64,000 nt of DNA from Siphonodentalium dalli (taxonomy: Eukaryota; Mollusca; Scaphopoda; Gadilida; Siphonodentaliidae): assembly GCA_032622095.1 (NCBI GenBank), contig CP136064.1, forward strand, positions 220,612,205-220,676,204. The letters are read 5' to 3'. A program made the translations under genes and the position numbers. The notes beneath the pieces are model-generated. The model had not been told where the DNA came from and ran no database searches. It saw only the letters and a list, made by a program, of their open reading frames with translations. The stretch's first letter is position 1. Each line of letters begins with the position of its first letter. Below are positions 11,204 through 23,622 of this stretch, piece after piece.

Positions 11204-11690
11204 GGCTTGCGAACTCATTTTAGGTACTGGTCATGGGAAAAAATCTTTTTAATCCGTTGACATTTATGGAAATTAGCCCTGTGACGTCGTCCATTTGCAC
11301 CAAAAATAATAAACAAAGTCCAATAACTCTGCTGAAAATATCCGGCCGGACCTGGTTTGCGAACTCGTTCTAGATACTGGTCATGTGAACTCATATACCA
11401 AAAATCTTTGAAACCGTTGACATTTGTGGAAATGAGCCCTGTGACGTCGTCCATTTGCACACGAAAAAATAAACAAAGTCCAATAACTCCGGTGAAAATA
11501 TCCGGCCGGACCTGGTTTGCGAACTCGCTTTAGGTACTGGTCATGTGAACTCATATAACAAAAATCTTTTAAATCCGTTGACATTTGTTCAGTCAAGTTA
11601 TGACTCTTAAAAAATCGGGACGGATGGACGGCTAGACGGACGGACGGAGCTCATTCCTATACCTCCCGCAAATTTCATTTGGCGGGGGAA
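11204..11690. repeat. Tandem repeat (about 150-163 bp) with a C/G-rich 3' terminus
   Basis: A unit beginning GGCTTGCGAACTC or TGGTTTGCGAACTCG, followed by GGTACTGGTCATG and ending TATCCGGCCGGACC, occurs about 2.5 times (starts near 11204, 11352 and 11514). It ends in GGACGGATGGACGG repeats and a CCTCCCGCAAATTTCATTTG terminus. Such ends resemble dispersed non-autonomous repeats of invertebrates. The minus open frames here are repeat shadows. Confidence 0.75.
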
Positions 11691-12387
11691 AAAAATCCAA
11701 GGGGTGTGCAAATTGAAATATTTGTCTTGTTCAATGGGGGGGGGGTGCAGTTGGGAAATCCCAAGGTGGACACCCCAAACGGAGGCCCTCTAGCCACGTC
11801 CCTGATTACAGAGAAGAATGTGACACCTGGGGATTGGAGTATACATTATAACAATTTACCGAACGCTCATCTCCCCACCATTAAATTTTATGAAACATAA
11901 TGAGATACCGGGATCTATGGTATGAAGACAGAAAATGTTATGCACATGTATATTTACATAGCCTCTGTGTGTTACACTAAATACTGTTCCGTGACTGGTC
12001 AATTGCCAATTGGGTCATGTGTTTCATATCCCAATAAAACTCACCATAACGCGAACCAACGTCACATTGATCTAGATGAATAAAATCAGTCGATTGAATA
12101 CATGTGCGTGTTTTCTAATAGCTAATTACTAATCGAATATAGTAAATATAATATAATGGCAAAGCAGATAATAGTAAGTTACTGGTCGAGACTCATGACG
12201 GGAGAGGGGTCCGTCGTGGCCAAGAAACTATATGATATCTTGTTTCGTCTTATGGAACACGACACCAAACTCTTTAGACAAATTAATGTTACTAAACGTG
12301 TTATACACTCAGGTGGTTTTGGCGTGGCGTGATCGAATCAGACACAGTTAATAGACAGCCAGAAAAAATATATATCCAAAACTTTGA
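11691..12387. other. No gene seen
   Basis: AT-rich sequence with a G-run (about 11737-11745) and no domain or repeat I can assign. Confidence 0.4.
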
Positions 12388-12710
12388 TTGACCAGTTTAC
12401 TCGAGCAATATTTTACAAAGAACAAAGTCAACCCTTCGCTTAGAAAACTATATTACCGATTTCCCCTTCAGTCTGAGAAAATATTTGATAAAAATACGTG
12501 TACATGCAATCATAGATTGGAAGTAGAAACAAGTAGATGTGGTAATCGAGGAGCAAAAAGATATTTATGTAACTTATGCAAAAGTGAACAGGGTGGTGAA
12601 TACCATTTTGTTCTCAAGTGCGCCAACTTGATGCATCTGCGGGTAAAATACATATCCGAACACTATTGGAATCCATACACTATCTAAGAAAAAGTTTTAC
12701 GAGCTACTGC
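12388..12710 (+). pseudogene. C-terminal fragment of a LINE ORF2
   Basis: The 99-codon open segment carries NHRLEVETSRCGNRGAKRYL followed by CNLCKSEQGGEYHFVLKC. This matches the C-terminal C.C....H....C domain that ends the LINE at 12935-15022 (NHRLEIEKGR..., then an EYHFILEC-like end). It is a separate truncated copy upstream in the same orientation, followed by short (GTT)n and (ATT)n tracts around 12835-12860. Confidence 0.75.
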
Positions 12711-12934
12711 CGAAGTCTGGTCGCGTTGACTTGAGAAACTTAACCCCTTATCTGAAATTAGCGCTCAAACATTGAAATTTGTAACAGATGATACATTGTA
12801 TTAATGTTATTGAAATTTCAAATCAAATTGTTGCAGTTGTTGTTGTTATTATTATTAGTAGTAGTATTGCTATAAGACATCCTCGAAAAGTATATTGATA
12901 GAACATATTAAGCTACTCGTCCGAATATTGGCGA

Positions 12935-15022
12935 GTGATAAATGAACAGAGGAATAAACGAGATGAAACAAATTATTTACATCCTGATGAAAGTGTAGAC
13001 TTTTTCAAGAAAGTGCTCTGTAAAGAGACAATTTCTTCGGATAGAACAGAACATACTAATGTGAACGAAACCCCGACTTTAAACATTGGTGAGAGTGCTA
13101 TAGAAGCATGCGAAGTAATTAATTGTGTTAAACTTAAAAAAAAAACAGAAAATCTTCAGGATATGGCAACTATTCGAATGAACTACTTAAAACAGTTATT
13201 CCTGCGACAATAGACGACGTTGTGAAGTTATTTAACCAAGTTTTAGAATCAGGTCATTATCCAGACAGCTGGAATGTATATCTCATTAAGACGCTCTATA
13301 AGAAGGGAGACCGGCATGACCCAAACAATTATCGACCGATTGCGCTCAGCAATAGCTTAGGTAAATTGTTCAATAAAGTTATAAATAATAGAATAAATGA
13401 CTATTTGGAAACGCATGGACTCATTAGTGACAACCAATTCGGATTTAAAAAGAATCGGGGTACAATTGACAGCGCTTATATTCTAAAAACATGTATAAAT
13501 AAATATAAACAGAAACATAAGCCAATTTTTGCAGAGTTTATCGATTTCCAGAAAGCGTTCGACTCAGTGGATAGGTCTTTGCTGTTTGAAAAGTTACATC
13601 GCATTGGTATCGGAGGTAGGGTTAATTAGATAATACGATCGATGTATCAATCAAGTTATTTTCAAGTTAAAACAGATGCAGGAGTTGGACCACTGCATAT
13701 GTCAACGGTCGGTGTCAGGCAAGGATTTCCCTTATCACCTACGTTGTTCAAGATATTCATTGATGATGTAAAACTTTCACTAGATAGGTTTGGTGATCCC
13801 ATATTCCTTAATAACCACCCGCTCAATCATCTTTTATTTGCATATGATCTAGTTTTGTTGTCGGAAACAGAACAAGGTTTACAAAATTGTCTCAATGCGC
13901 TGAAAACATTTACTCAATATAATGATCTCGTGGTGAATGCAAGCAAATCAAAATGTATAATTTTCAGATCGAAGAAAACGAAACAGGAGCTAAATTTCAA
14001 TATCAATGGACAAACGCTTGAATTAGTTTCAGAGTATCCCTATCTCGGAATAAAATTCACATCAACCGGTAGAATGACAAAGTCACAAGAGCACACAAGT
14101 GGAAAAGTCACGAAAGCAATGTTCTTTTTAACGCATTCTATTCCTTCTAAGATGCTACTTTCGATTCCAACTAAATGCAAATTATTCGATAAATTGATTA
14201 AACCGATAATGATATACGGGTGTGAGATATGGGCAGGAGAAATAAAAATGCTTCATTCTGACACAATACTATGCGAGCAAGTTCACCTGAGGTTTTGCTA
14301 AACGATATTAGGGGTTAATCAAAAGGCCACGAATCATGCCGTACATGCAGAATTGGGACGATTCCCGGTAATACATGACGCGATTATACAACAATTCAAA
14401 ACACGCATGATGCATACATCGAATCACTTGAAAATGCTTCGATATCATTATGCAATGACTTATATGGTAAATATGGTGTTGATATTTCAAATCGTAGGAC
14501 ACTTCAAGGAATTAAAGAAAAGGAGCTTGAAAGAAAATTGAAAACGGAACATTTAAAACGATTTTACAACATAAACTTTTCAGAAAATAAACCGACCGCT
14601 GGTACTAAGACAAGAACGTATAGGTTGTTTAAAACAAGGTACGAAATGGAGCCATACATTTGCGATACGCGTTCTAATAAAGCGAAAATTCTATTTACCA
14701 GATTGCGAATCAGCAATCATAGATTGGAAATTGAAAAGGGGAGACAAAAACAGCCCCCACTACCCGTTAAAGAAAGATTATGTACTTTTTTGTAAATGTA
14801 AACAAATTGAAACAATACCATTTTATATTAGAATGTAGAGCCTACAAAAGTATGCGCGATACATATTTTAGGGACATAATCACAGAGGTCCCACATTTTT
14901 CAGATATGATAAATTATGAGAAATTTAGATTTATTATGAAGAATGAACACAAAGAAACCATTAATGTTATATGTGACATGATCCGGTCTTTCTTCACCGC
15001 TCGGGATTCCAATAAAAGCTAG
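12935..15022 (+). pseudogene. LINE RT and C-terminal domain, catalytic motif altered
   Basis: Segments at 13222-13629 and 13642-14301 are in one frame, separated by a TAG at 13627-13629. The first has NNYRPIALSNSLGKLFNKV, QFGFKKNRGTIDSAYI and motif A FIDFQKAFDSVDRSLLFEK. The second has motif B VRQGFPLSPTLFKIFIDDV, then FAYDLVLLS where active RTs have a .ADD box, so one catalytic Asp is Tyr. A TAA at 14299-14301 ends that segment, and the frame continues with TILGVNQKATNHAV. The C-terminal part (14538-15022) contains RISNHRLEIEKGRQ and a Cys/His region (HFILEC). 12935-13213 is the pre-RT linker. The gene is dead by at least two stops, a frameshift and the motif C change. Confidence 0.88.
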
Positions 15023-15127
15023 TCAATTTATAATTTATAACTGATGAATTAAATTTTACGATGAAAAGAGAAAAAATAAATTCGTTAGGAAACTACATTG
15101 TACGTGTATATGCATATATGTTACTCA

Positions 15128-15563
15128 TCTCATATATATTTTGAAGACCTCTGTTTGTCTGTCTGTATGTTTGTATGTCATTTATACAAATCTACGCTTC
15201 TCGACCGATCGGAAAGAAACTTGGTACGCGTGTGTAGTTTGACCAGGCGGTCGTCGTTGTCGTATTTGCGAGCCCGTGTGGCGCCCGCTTCGCGCATGCG
15301 CAGACGAGATCTCAGAAAAGGGTGGAGCTATCGACTTGAAATTTGCTATGTGAATGTATCTTGCCCCGGATACGAATTTTATCGGGTCGCCGAGCCCGTG
15401 CGACGCCAGCTTCGCGCATGCGCAGATCAGATCTCGGAAACGGGTAGAGCAATCGACTTGAAATTTGGTTTTTGAATAGCCCGGACAACGTCGGGCTAGG
15501 TAGAGCTATCGACTTGAAATTTGGTTTTTGAATAGCCCGGACAACGTCGGGCTCATCGGCTAG
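15128..15563 (+). mobile_element. Small non-autonomous Helitron inside the LINE 3' UTR
   Basis: It begins A/TC at 15127-15129 (TCTCATATATATTTTGAAGA) and ends CTAG/T at 15563-15564. A hairpin of AGCCCG with CGGGCT about 6 bases before the end gives the canonical Helitron structure (5' TC, 3' stem-loop plus CTAG, insertion between A and T). The interior has the CGACCGATCGG.A..AAACTT block and the roughly 130-bp CGCATGCGCAGA repeats shared with the array at 20111-27639. It has no Rep/helicase coding, so mobilisation in trans is inferred. Confidence 0.8.
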
Positions 15564-15676
15564 TCTAATATATATAGTTACTTTTTGTCAAATTATATGT
15601 ATTTTATTCATGTTTGCAATTGCCCATTTGGGTGTATTTTGCATTAAAATCTTATCTTATCTTATCTTATCTTATT

Positions 15677-16697
15677 AAGATGAATATAAAAATGACGACA
15701 ATGAGGACTGACGATGGATTACAGAGAGACTACAGCCATATATATCTATCAATTTTCTTCTGTCTTCTTCGTCTATCTTAATCTTCTTCTTCTTTTCTTC
15801 TTTTTCTGCTTCTTCTCCTTGTAAATATTGCACATATCGCCAGTAACATGTGAACTCATGTCTTAGAGATTAAAGCATAGCATAGCATATAGCATCGATT
15901 TTTTTACAGGTATAACATTGTATAACAGGTATATATTGCTGCAAAGTGTAGTTTTTCAAAAGAAAAAATATTCAGCCGAGTTTATGGAAATTATTAAGGA
16001 AAAGTTACATAAATATAAGAAATGAATGTATTTTGAGTGTGTTTTATTGTCGCTGTGGCCGTTGGACCACATGTATAGTGTGAACAGCATCGCGCTTCAC
16101 ACAATGTGACCAGCGGCCAAACAGCAAATTAACAATTAAGCGAAATGATTTTACTGCACAGATTATTTCAGATTTACCCAATGCATCGTGCATTATCACT
16201 GTATATTGGGTACATTTTACTAAACATATTTTACTAAACTGTCCAACACCCGATTACTATGCTGTTGTGCTAAAATCCTACCCAACGGAATTTAGAGTGT
16301 ACAATACCTGTGTTTTCCACTGGCACGACAAGCAGATGAGATCAAACCTCGTCCGAAATAGTTATCACAGGTTGTATATATTGTGACTGTCCACCAGGTC
16401 TTTAACACACACTGATTCACCAATATATCTCGCTGTTACTGATGCAGCAATGCCAATCGATATTGTCACCGTAACACCCATTCATTGTCACACAACTAAA
16501 GGCGTTATCTAGAAAATATTCAATAGACATCATTAAAAGTTAAAACCCATCTTCGTTGTTCCAACCCGACCTTCTGTTTCGCCGAATGGGCACTTTATAC
16601 CACAAGTCGCCATTTTAAACCTAGTACGTCCATGTCCCCAAATGTATATATGCATAATGAATTCCTCACGAAGTCCTCTAATAAGCGAGATCACTGC
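15677..16697. other. No gene seen
   Basis: A TCTTCTTC-rich tract lies at about 15755-15815. A weak inverted repeat (GTGGCCGTTGGACCACATG against ATGTGACCAGCGGCC) lies at about 16055-16120. No coding region is recognised. Confidence 0.4.
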
Positions 16698-16838
16698 GTT
16701 GCTACCCTATTGGAACCATCGGTAGCGGTTTAAGTGCTACATGTCAAATAGCATTCCGTATATGGCGTTTTACTCCAGAACTTGACCTGTAGCACTGAAT
16801 GCTCGTAACGGGGTGGATGGGTCCAATATGGTAGCGAC
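16698..16838. repeat. Imperfect fold-back, 141 bp
   Basis: GTTGCTACCCTATTGGAACC at the left pairs with GGGTCCAATATGGTAGCGAC at the right. The inner arms AGTGCTACATGTCAAATAGC and ACTTGACCTGTAGCACT also pair. No coding. Confidence 0.7.
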
Positions 16839-16981
16839 TCAGAGAAATAGATCTCTGCGAAATCCGCACACAAGACTGTGTCATTATTTGGTGGGATAAT
16901 CCAGATTCAGACTAAAAGGAACAGACCAGAATCGATAAACGAACAGACCGTAATCGTTATTTTGTCGTAATCCAGATTCCG

Positions 16982-17009
16982 ATTCTGATTCCGTAATCGG
17001 AATCAGAAC
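16982..17009. repeat. Short hairpin
   Basis: ATTCTGATTCCG and CGGAATCAGAA pair around TAAT. Confidence 0.7.
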
Positions 17010-17188
17010 ATTCAAAATGTAAACAAACAGATTTCTCAACCTCTGAGTATAAAAAACTCAATAAAACGTAAGAATCCGTCCCTTTGGTAAAATTATTACA
17101 GAATATAAACGAACCATATCAAATAATTTTAAATGCGGAAACAAATTTGTGTTATCGAGTGTAAGCGGGGAAAATTTTACTGAAATTA

Positions 17189-17714
17189 GCCAGATAATTG
17201 CAAGAGTAGAATTCTTCCCTGGCTAAGATCCCCCGAATATTGCCGAGGATTTACGTTTTTCAAGGAATAACTATCACAACACATAAATAATAAGTAATTA
17301 TATGACCTTTATATATCAATATTATTATAGGGAATAAGAAAACGATCATTCTGGTTGATGCATCATATATAATTATAGGCTAAAATAAACCAACTTCTAA
17401 CGCTGTGTTATTTTCTGTTCTGTTCAGGATATCCCTCCTTTTTCACATTTATACATGTTAAAATAAATATTTAATACCTAGTTTTATTCGTAAGATCATC
17501 ATATATACGGTTAAAATATGTAGGTAAAAGTTGTGTTGCGTTGTGTGAATTTAGTGTTATTCCTCCTGTATCTGGGATCGTAGCCAACCGAGTCCCGTTC
17601 GACTGTTTCCAGTGGATGTTAGCGGGAATCTTCGGGGGATCTTAGCACCGATTGATGTTCGGGAATCATCGGGGGATCTTAGCGAGGGAATAATTCTATT
17701 ATTGCCCAGATAAT
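17189..17714. mobile_element. Putative non-autonomous TIR element, about 525 bp
   Basis: The left end (CCAGATAATTGCAAGAGTAG then AATTCTTCCCTGGCTAAGAT) and the reverse complement of the right end (GGCAATAATAGAATTATTCC then CTCGCTAAGATCCCCCG) match over about 45 bases with a few differences. An internal copy of CTTCGGGGGATCTTAGC lies near 17628-17645. The interior is AT-rich and non-coding. No target duplication could be fixed, so the class is open. Confidence 0.55.
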
Positions 17715-20110
17715 ACTGTTCTTGATAGTAACGCTGGGGAAGCACTTCGGTTGATGGCGAACTTTTAGCAAAGCCTTGTCAATTTCATTGTCACTTTCAT
17801 CATGTTCATTTCATAATTCCATCCATAAAATACCACCCGAACGCATGTCGATTTCAAAATCGGCGGATAACGTCACCATATGGTTGATATTGACCGAATA
17901 ACGAACATGACATTTGGAACTTATTCCCTATTCATCCCGCAGGGTCGTAACACAACAAAGACATGTTTGCCTGATTGACTACCTTTATTTAAAGAATTAT
18001 TAATCAAAAAGGTAGTCGCGAAATTATTGGTAGGGTGTTCACTGTCCAGTTATCCATTTCTTGCTTTGCGTCTTCCTTTTTTGGCCCACAATGCGCCATG
18101 GCCACAAACAAGCAAGCTGAGTCCGTGGGAACCAGGACCTGAAACGAGACACTAGACCCCCTGGTTAGTGATGACTGCTGGTCAGTGCCAAGTGAATGCC
18201 GCAGGATCCCAAACAAAAACAAAAACAAACAAAAAAAGAGGGAGGGTGGGGGGGGGGGGGGGGGGGGTAATTTCCAACAAAAACATACTTTCCCCAATTT
18301 TCGAATCTTGCGAAAAGACCTTGGCCCTCTAACGACTTGATCATGTGCCTCCGGCGATATAGTTCTGCTCTCCCGATTTACTGAGAACGTTCAGCGCCCT
18401 GGTTATATATTACCCTGATGCTACTGAGTGTTTTTGGTAACATTGTGAATAAATTACCAGGCAGATGTTGCCTTATTAAATCTTATTAATGATCATATAT
18501 TACTGCATATTAATCCCTCCAATGGAATTTGTGTATCGATCCGCGTGATCCATCAAATCTTTATTTAGCAACTGACACAATCGGGCACGTGATCTTGTTT
18601 TGGTTCTATTCTTAACTTTGGTAAACAAACGCAAACGTGTCTCTCTAGCTGTCATGTTTTAGCGACCCGACGGGATAAATGCTCGTTTCCTTATTCTCAA
18701 AAATGTCTTCTTCGCCGCCCGCCCCAAATACCACCTATAAACGCCCGACCCCCCCCCCCCCCCCCACCATCACCCCGGGGGTACCACCCCGAGGGGGTAA
18801 AAATGGGGTATGGACCATTTTCGAGAACCACAAGGATTTCGGCCGATTTGAGTGCATGTGTGGGGGGCCCGCCCCAAATAACACTAGAAACACACAGACC
18901 ACCCCACCCATTTTCGAGAAAGGTAAGGATTTCGGCCGATTTGAAGGCATGGGTGGGTGGCCCGCCTTAATATCCCCAAGAAATACCCCGACCCGAGAAG
19001 GAGGGTGGTCATGCATAACATATATCGAAGATGCACAAAGAATTTACGGTTAAACTTGATGAAAAACTCATGACGCATGTGACATTTGTGATAATTATAG
19101 GAGTCATTCTGGAAAGACAGATAGTCTTGAACAATCGCCGAAAACCGTAAGTCATATCTATAAGAAATGGCTAACCAGTATTGGCATTTTACGGCGCAAA
19201 AGATAGTCACTTTCATAATTTAATTTACTGCACGATTCTATAAATAAGTTAAATTTGACTGTCAAATTTCATGGATAGATTAGAAAAGTAATGAGTGGAA
19301 AAGAAATTTAGCCAATAAATGTGGGGTGTGGAAAACATGTTATGGAAATGGGGCAAATGCATGTATTAAATTGCAGTAGATTAAAAATTAGCAAACACAA
19401 AAACAATGGATATATCAGAGCGCACAATAAGATGGAACAATATAAAGTTCTTTCGAAAACAGAATGTGGTGACCCTAATAAGACGACATATTGTTAAATG
19501 AAATGGGTTAAATTTAGTCATTAAATCCAAATATTGGAAAGGTGAATAAAATTTCAACAGAAATGAGACCATTGCGTATCTATATTTCTTCTAATTGGAA
19601 CAAGGGTTTTAATCCATCGTGTATGTAATTCAGACACGTCAGACGTAGATATAAGACAATCAGGTTTATTGACTAAAACAATATTTGTACATAGAAAACT
19701 CTACGTGAATTTCGGAATCGATAGCTAAGTTAAGAATTACTGTAAAAAGAAACATGCATGTATGCCAAATTAAAATTTTATATAGTACGCTAAATATTAT
19801 GCAAAATACTAATAAGGAAGAGATGTTAAGCAAGAAGTGAGGTAGATAAATTTGCGATAAAACAGGCCGAATGTGTGTCATTAAGTTCGAAATAAAGTCG
19901 AATATGGCTAAACATTCCATTACATTCAGCTAATTGTATGTTCGAAAGGAAAAGTGGTATAGGCGTGCACGGTTCATGGGGAAATCCAGCCAATTATAAC
20001 GCAGGTCAAGGTTATCACTTCAAGTCGGAAATGCGTCGACAAAACCTCTTATGCAGTTGTGGTTGGACAGTATACGTATGTTTATATTATACCATAAACT
20101 TGTTATCTAT
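17715..20110. other. No gene seen; G20 run, C17 run and a short tandem repeat
   Basis: A G20 run lies at 18248-18267 and C17 at 18749-18765. Around 18715-18990 a GC-rich unit containing GGATTTCGGCCGATTTGA and CCCGCCCCAAATA is partly duplicated. Open frames crossing it in both strands are shadows. The rest (19050-20100) is AT-rich and unassigned. Confidence 0.5.
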
Positions 20111-20944
20111 ATCTACTATATATTTTGAGACTTCCGTATATATATATATATGTATATGTTTTATAGACTCGAAAACGGCTGGACCCATTGAGCCCTAACT
20201 TCCTATCTAAGGGTAAAAATCCACGGACAGTGTCATCGCACCGCTTTTCAGAAGGTCCGAGCGCCCATTCTCCCTACCCCCTGTCACCGTCCTTGGCAGG
20301 GAGTGGTTAAGGAAATAACGCTCCTTAATTTTCCATATTTGGTTTTGTTAACCGAATAAAGCTCTGTATTGCCTTGGGGTTCGCCTACGGCTGTTTGCGA
20401 GCTAATTTTCCATATTTGGTTTTGTTAACCGAATAACGCTCTTTATTGCCTTGTGTTTTCGCATACAGCTGTTTGCAGGCTTTCTGGAAATTATCTGTTC
20501 TCCGCATTCTGCGACGTGTCGAGTGGTCAGTAATTACTCAGGTGGGGATGCGGAGTCGAGGTTGCTTTGTTAGCTCAATCGCTGCGCTCAACACGGGACG
20601 GGGAATACTTGAAACGGGTATCCGCAAATGACCTTCGGCGATATTACGGGCATCAGCAGCAACGTGAAATTTGTTATGTATGGTCAACTCAGGACGTGAC
20701 ATTGACCTTCAACTGGGTACCCGCAAATGATATTTCGGACATCAGCATGCTGTCGGCGTGCCTGTACGGGGTTACCTTGAAAAACAAAAAATAATGGATC
20801 GACCAAATCCATGGGTCGAATCTCACCAGTGGCGGGCTAATCTGAAAATCGGTTTCAATTTTGCATGCGCCCGTGTCCTTGCCCATATACGCTCATATAG
20901 TCATGTTTCTGACAAATGCCGCCAGTGACGGGCTAATCTGCTAG
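20111..20944 (+). mobile_element. Helitron array unit 1
   Basis: The 5' end is TCTACTATATATTTTGAGAC. The 3' end is a GCCGCCAGTGACGGGC stem-loop followed by TAATCTGCTAG. The interior is diverged from later units but keeps the TAGACTCGAAAACGG and GAGCCC blocks near the 5' end. It contains a locally duplicated CCATATTTGGTTTTGTTAAC block (about 20331 and 20408). Non-coding. Confidence 0.75.
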
Positions 20945-22271
20945 TCTTCTATACTATATATTTTGAGACTTCGTATATATGTGTGTGTGTACTTCATAGA
21001 ATCCAAAACGCGTGTACAGATTGAGCTCAAACTTCATATGTAAGTGTCAAATCCCACCGACACGACCGTGGTCGCAGTTTAGAAAAGCTCAGAGCACCCG
21101 TTCTCCAATCTCAAATCACCGCAAAGGCACGGCGTGGGTTAATCAAGTGATTATTTAATGAGCGTTTGTTTTTTACGCATCTCTATAAAGAGCGTCTGTT
21201 TGCCATTCAACGCTATTTGCATCTGCAGAGAGATATACGGAACATACATTAAATTTAAAAAACATTTGTTTCTGACCAACCCTGCGAGCACGGATGGCGC
21301 GCTTTGTTTTTACAGTATATAGTTATATACCGAAATCATCCCAGATAATCACGAATATAGCATCAGATTTCTCCCCAGATATACCGTTATAAAAAGCTAC
21401 TGGAATCTGCCAATCTACGGGAAATTCCAGGGAATGCCGATTGAGCTCAAACTTGCTACCCACGGGAAGTGTCATATATATGAGTGTGTCCTTTATAGAC
21501 TCGAACCGATTGAGCTCAAACTTGCTAAATAAGAAAATAGACCCCAAGCCGTAAATATCAACAACAACGATATTGCTACCTACGGGAGCAACGTTATTAG
21601 CATCTGCAGAATTATGCAGAGAGAAAATGCTTTCCTATTTTTAGAACGCAACACATGTTTACGTCGCGTTGGTGATTGAGGTTCACAACGGGGTTAATTG
21701 ACTGTCCGCTCTTTGCGACGATGAGGTTCACGGCGGGGACTATTGACCAACACTCACAATTTCGTCTTTTGCATCAGATACCAACACCTCGACCGATCGG
21801 GACGAAACTTGGTACGTGAGTGTAGTTTGACCAGGTGGTCGTCGCTGTCGTATTGGCGAGCCCGTGCGACGCCCGTGCAGCGCATGCGCAGACGAGATAT
21901 CGGAAACGGGTGGAGCTATCGACTTGACATTTGGTATGTGAATGTATCTTGCGCCGGGTACAAATTTTATCGGGTCGCCGAGCCCGTGCGACGCCCGTGC
22001 AGCGCATGCGCAGACGAGATCTCGGAAACGGGTGGAGCTATCGACTTGAAATTTGCTATGTGAATGTATCTTGCGCCGGGTACAAATTTTATCGGGTCGC
22101 CGAGTCCGTGCGACGCCAGCTTCGCGCATGCGCAGACCAGATCTCGGAAACGGGTGGAGCTACTGGGTACAAATTTTTCTTATTGAAACGCGTGGAGCTA
22201 AAAATTAAAAAAAATATATTAAAAAAATGTCATGTTTCGGACAAGCCGCCGGTGGCGGGCTAACCTGCTAG
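20945..22271 (+). mobile_element. Helitron array unit 2 (1327 bp)
   Basis: It starts TCTTCTATACTATATATTTT directly after the CTAG of unit 1 and ends with GCCGCCGGTGGCGGGC, then TAACCTGCTAG. Three internal repeats of about 130 bp with CGCATGCGCAGACGAGAT and GGTGGAGCTATCGACTTG lie in the 3' half (about 21850-22170). It looks essentially identical to units 4 and 5, which implies recent duplication. All open frames inside (both strands) are repeat shadows with no Rep or helicase motifs. Confidence 0.8.
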
Positions 22272-23622
22272 TCTATCTATACTATATATTTTGAGACTTC
22301 GTATATATATATGTGTGTATATATGTGTGTACTTCATAGAATCCAAAACGCGTGTAAAGATTGAGCTCAAACTTCCTATGTAAGTGTCAAATTCCACCGA
22401 CACGACCGTGGTCGCGGTTTAGAAAAGCTCAGAGCACCCGTTCTCCAATCTCAAATCACCGCAAAGGCACGGCGGGGGTTAATCAAGTGATTATTTAATG
22501 AGCGTTTGTTTTTGACGCATCTCTATAAAGAGCGTCTGTTTCCCATTCAACGTTATTCGCATCTGCAGAGTTATATGGTAACATTGACTGCATTTCCCAT
22601 GCGGGGAGATTTATTGGATGTAGTACTCTTACAACATCATTGTTATAGTATGTATGACACTTAGGTCAGGGCTTGGGGGGGGGGGGGTAGTTATAGGCAT
22701 AATGCTTCTCAGAAATCCCGGTTACAAACCAACACTCACAATTTCGTATTTACGCAAACGTTATCGCTCGAAAGCAGAGAGAAAGTGCTTTCCCATTTTT
22801 AGAACGCAACACATGTTTACGTCGCGTTGGGGTTCACCACGGGGACTATTGACCAACACTCACAATTTCGTCTTTTGCATCAGATACCAACACCTCGACC
22901 GATCGGATATATGTGTGTATGTGTGTATATATGTGGGTACTTCATAGAATCGAAAACGCGTGTAGGAACGGGCATCCCCACGGCAATGTCGGCTTATAAG
23001 ACATCTTTACTACACATGACAGCCGATGGACAATTGGTCTCTATATATGTACCAAAATTACCCCGCGTTGGTGACTGGGAAATTCCAGGGAATGCCGATT
23101 GAGCTCAAACTTGCTACCTACGGGAAGTGTCATATATATGAGTGTGTCCTTTATAGACTCGAACCGATTGAGCTCAAACTTGCTAAATATTGAATGGGAA
23201 ATTACAGGGAATGCCGATTGAGCTCAAAATTGCTACCTACGGGAAGTGTCATATATATGTGTGTGTCCTTTATAGACTCGAACCGATTGAGCTCAAACTT
23301 GCTAAATACGGCAAGTGTCATGGACGGGTTCATTGAAAAACAAAAAAAATCGGGTCAAATTGAAAAACAAAATTAAAAAGGCACAATTAACTCCTTGAAA
23401 AACCAAAACAAATCGGGTAAAATTGAAAAAAGCACAATTAACTCATTGAAAAACTAAATAATTAACTCATTGAAAAACAAAAAATTAAATTAAAATTGTC
23501 ATGTTTCTGACTATTGCCGAAATTTGCTGCAAATGCAGCACAAGTGTCTCGGAACCTGTTGCAATTGCTTTTTCGAACAAAGCCATGGGACGAATGCCGC
23601 CAGTGGCGGGCTAACCTGCTAG
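22272..23622 (+). mobile_element. Helitron array unit 3 (1351 bp, rearranged)
   Basis: The 5' end is TCTATCTATACTATATATTT. The 3' end is GCCGCCAGTGGCGGGC then TAACCTGCTAG. The first 300 bases match units 2, 4 and 5. The interior is rearranged: a G-run at about 22676-22687, two CCAACACTCACAATTTCGT blocks, and repeated GATTGAGCTCAAA.TTGCTA segments at about 23097-23310. A region of AAAAACAAA..AATT repeats follows. Confidence 0.75.

Larger units (their letters stand above)
12935..15676 (+). mobile_element. Degenerate LINE with 3' UTR and pentanucleotide tail
   Basis: Linker, RT, thumb and C-terminal cysteine/histidine domain lie on the plus strand. A 3' UTR follows, interrupted by a Helitron (15128-15563), resuming at 15564 and ending in (CTTAT)n at 15651-15675, which is a typical LINE tail. 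The endonuclease is missing, so the copy is 5' truncated. It differs from the LINE at 1-2980 in RT sequence and C-terminal domain. Confidence 0.85.

Noticed and set aside
15637-15676. Possible CRISPR-like or regular short array at the (CTTAT)n tract
   Set aside because: Uninterrupted pentanucleotide repeats without spacers; a LINE tail in a eukaryotic context.
18679-19053. Proline-rich plus frame (TPPPPPTITPGVPP)
   Set aside because: Homopolymer C run and short GC-rich tandem repeat; the minus strand is open as well.
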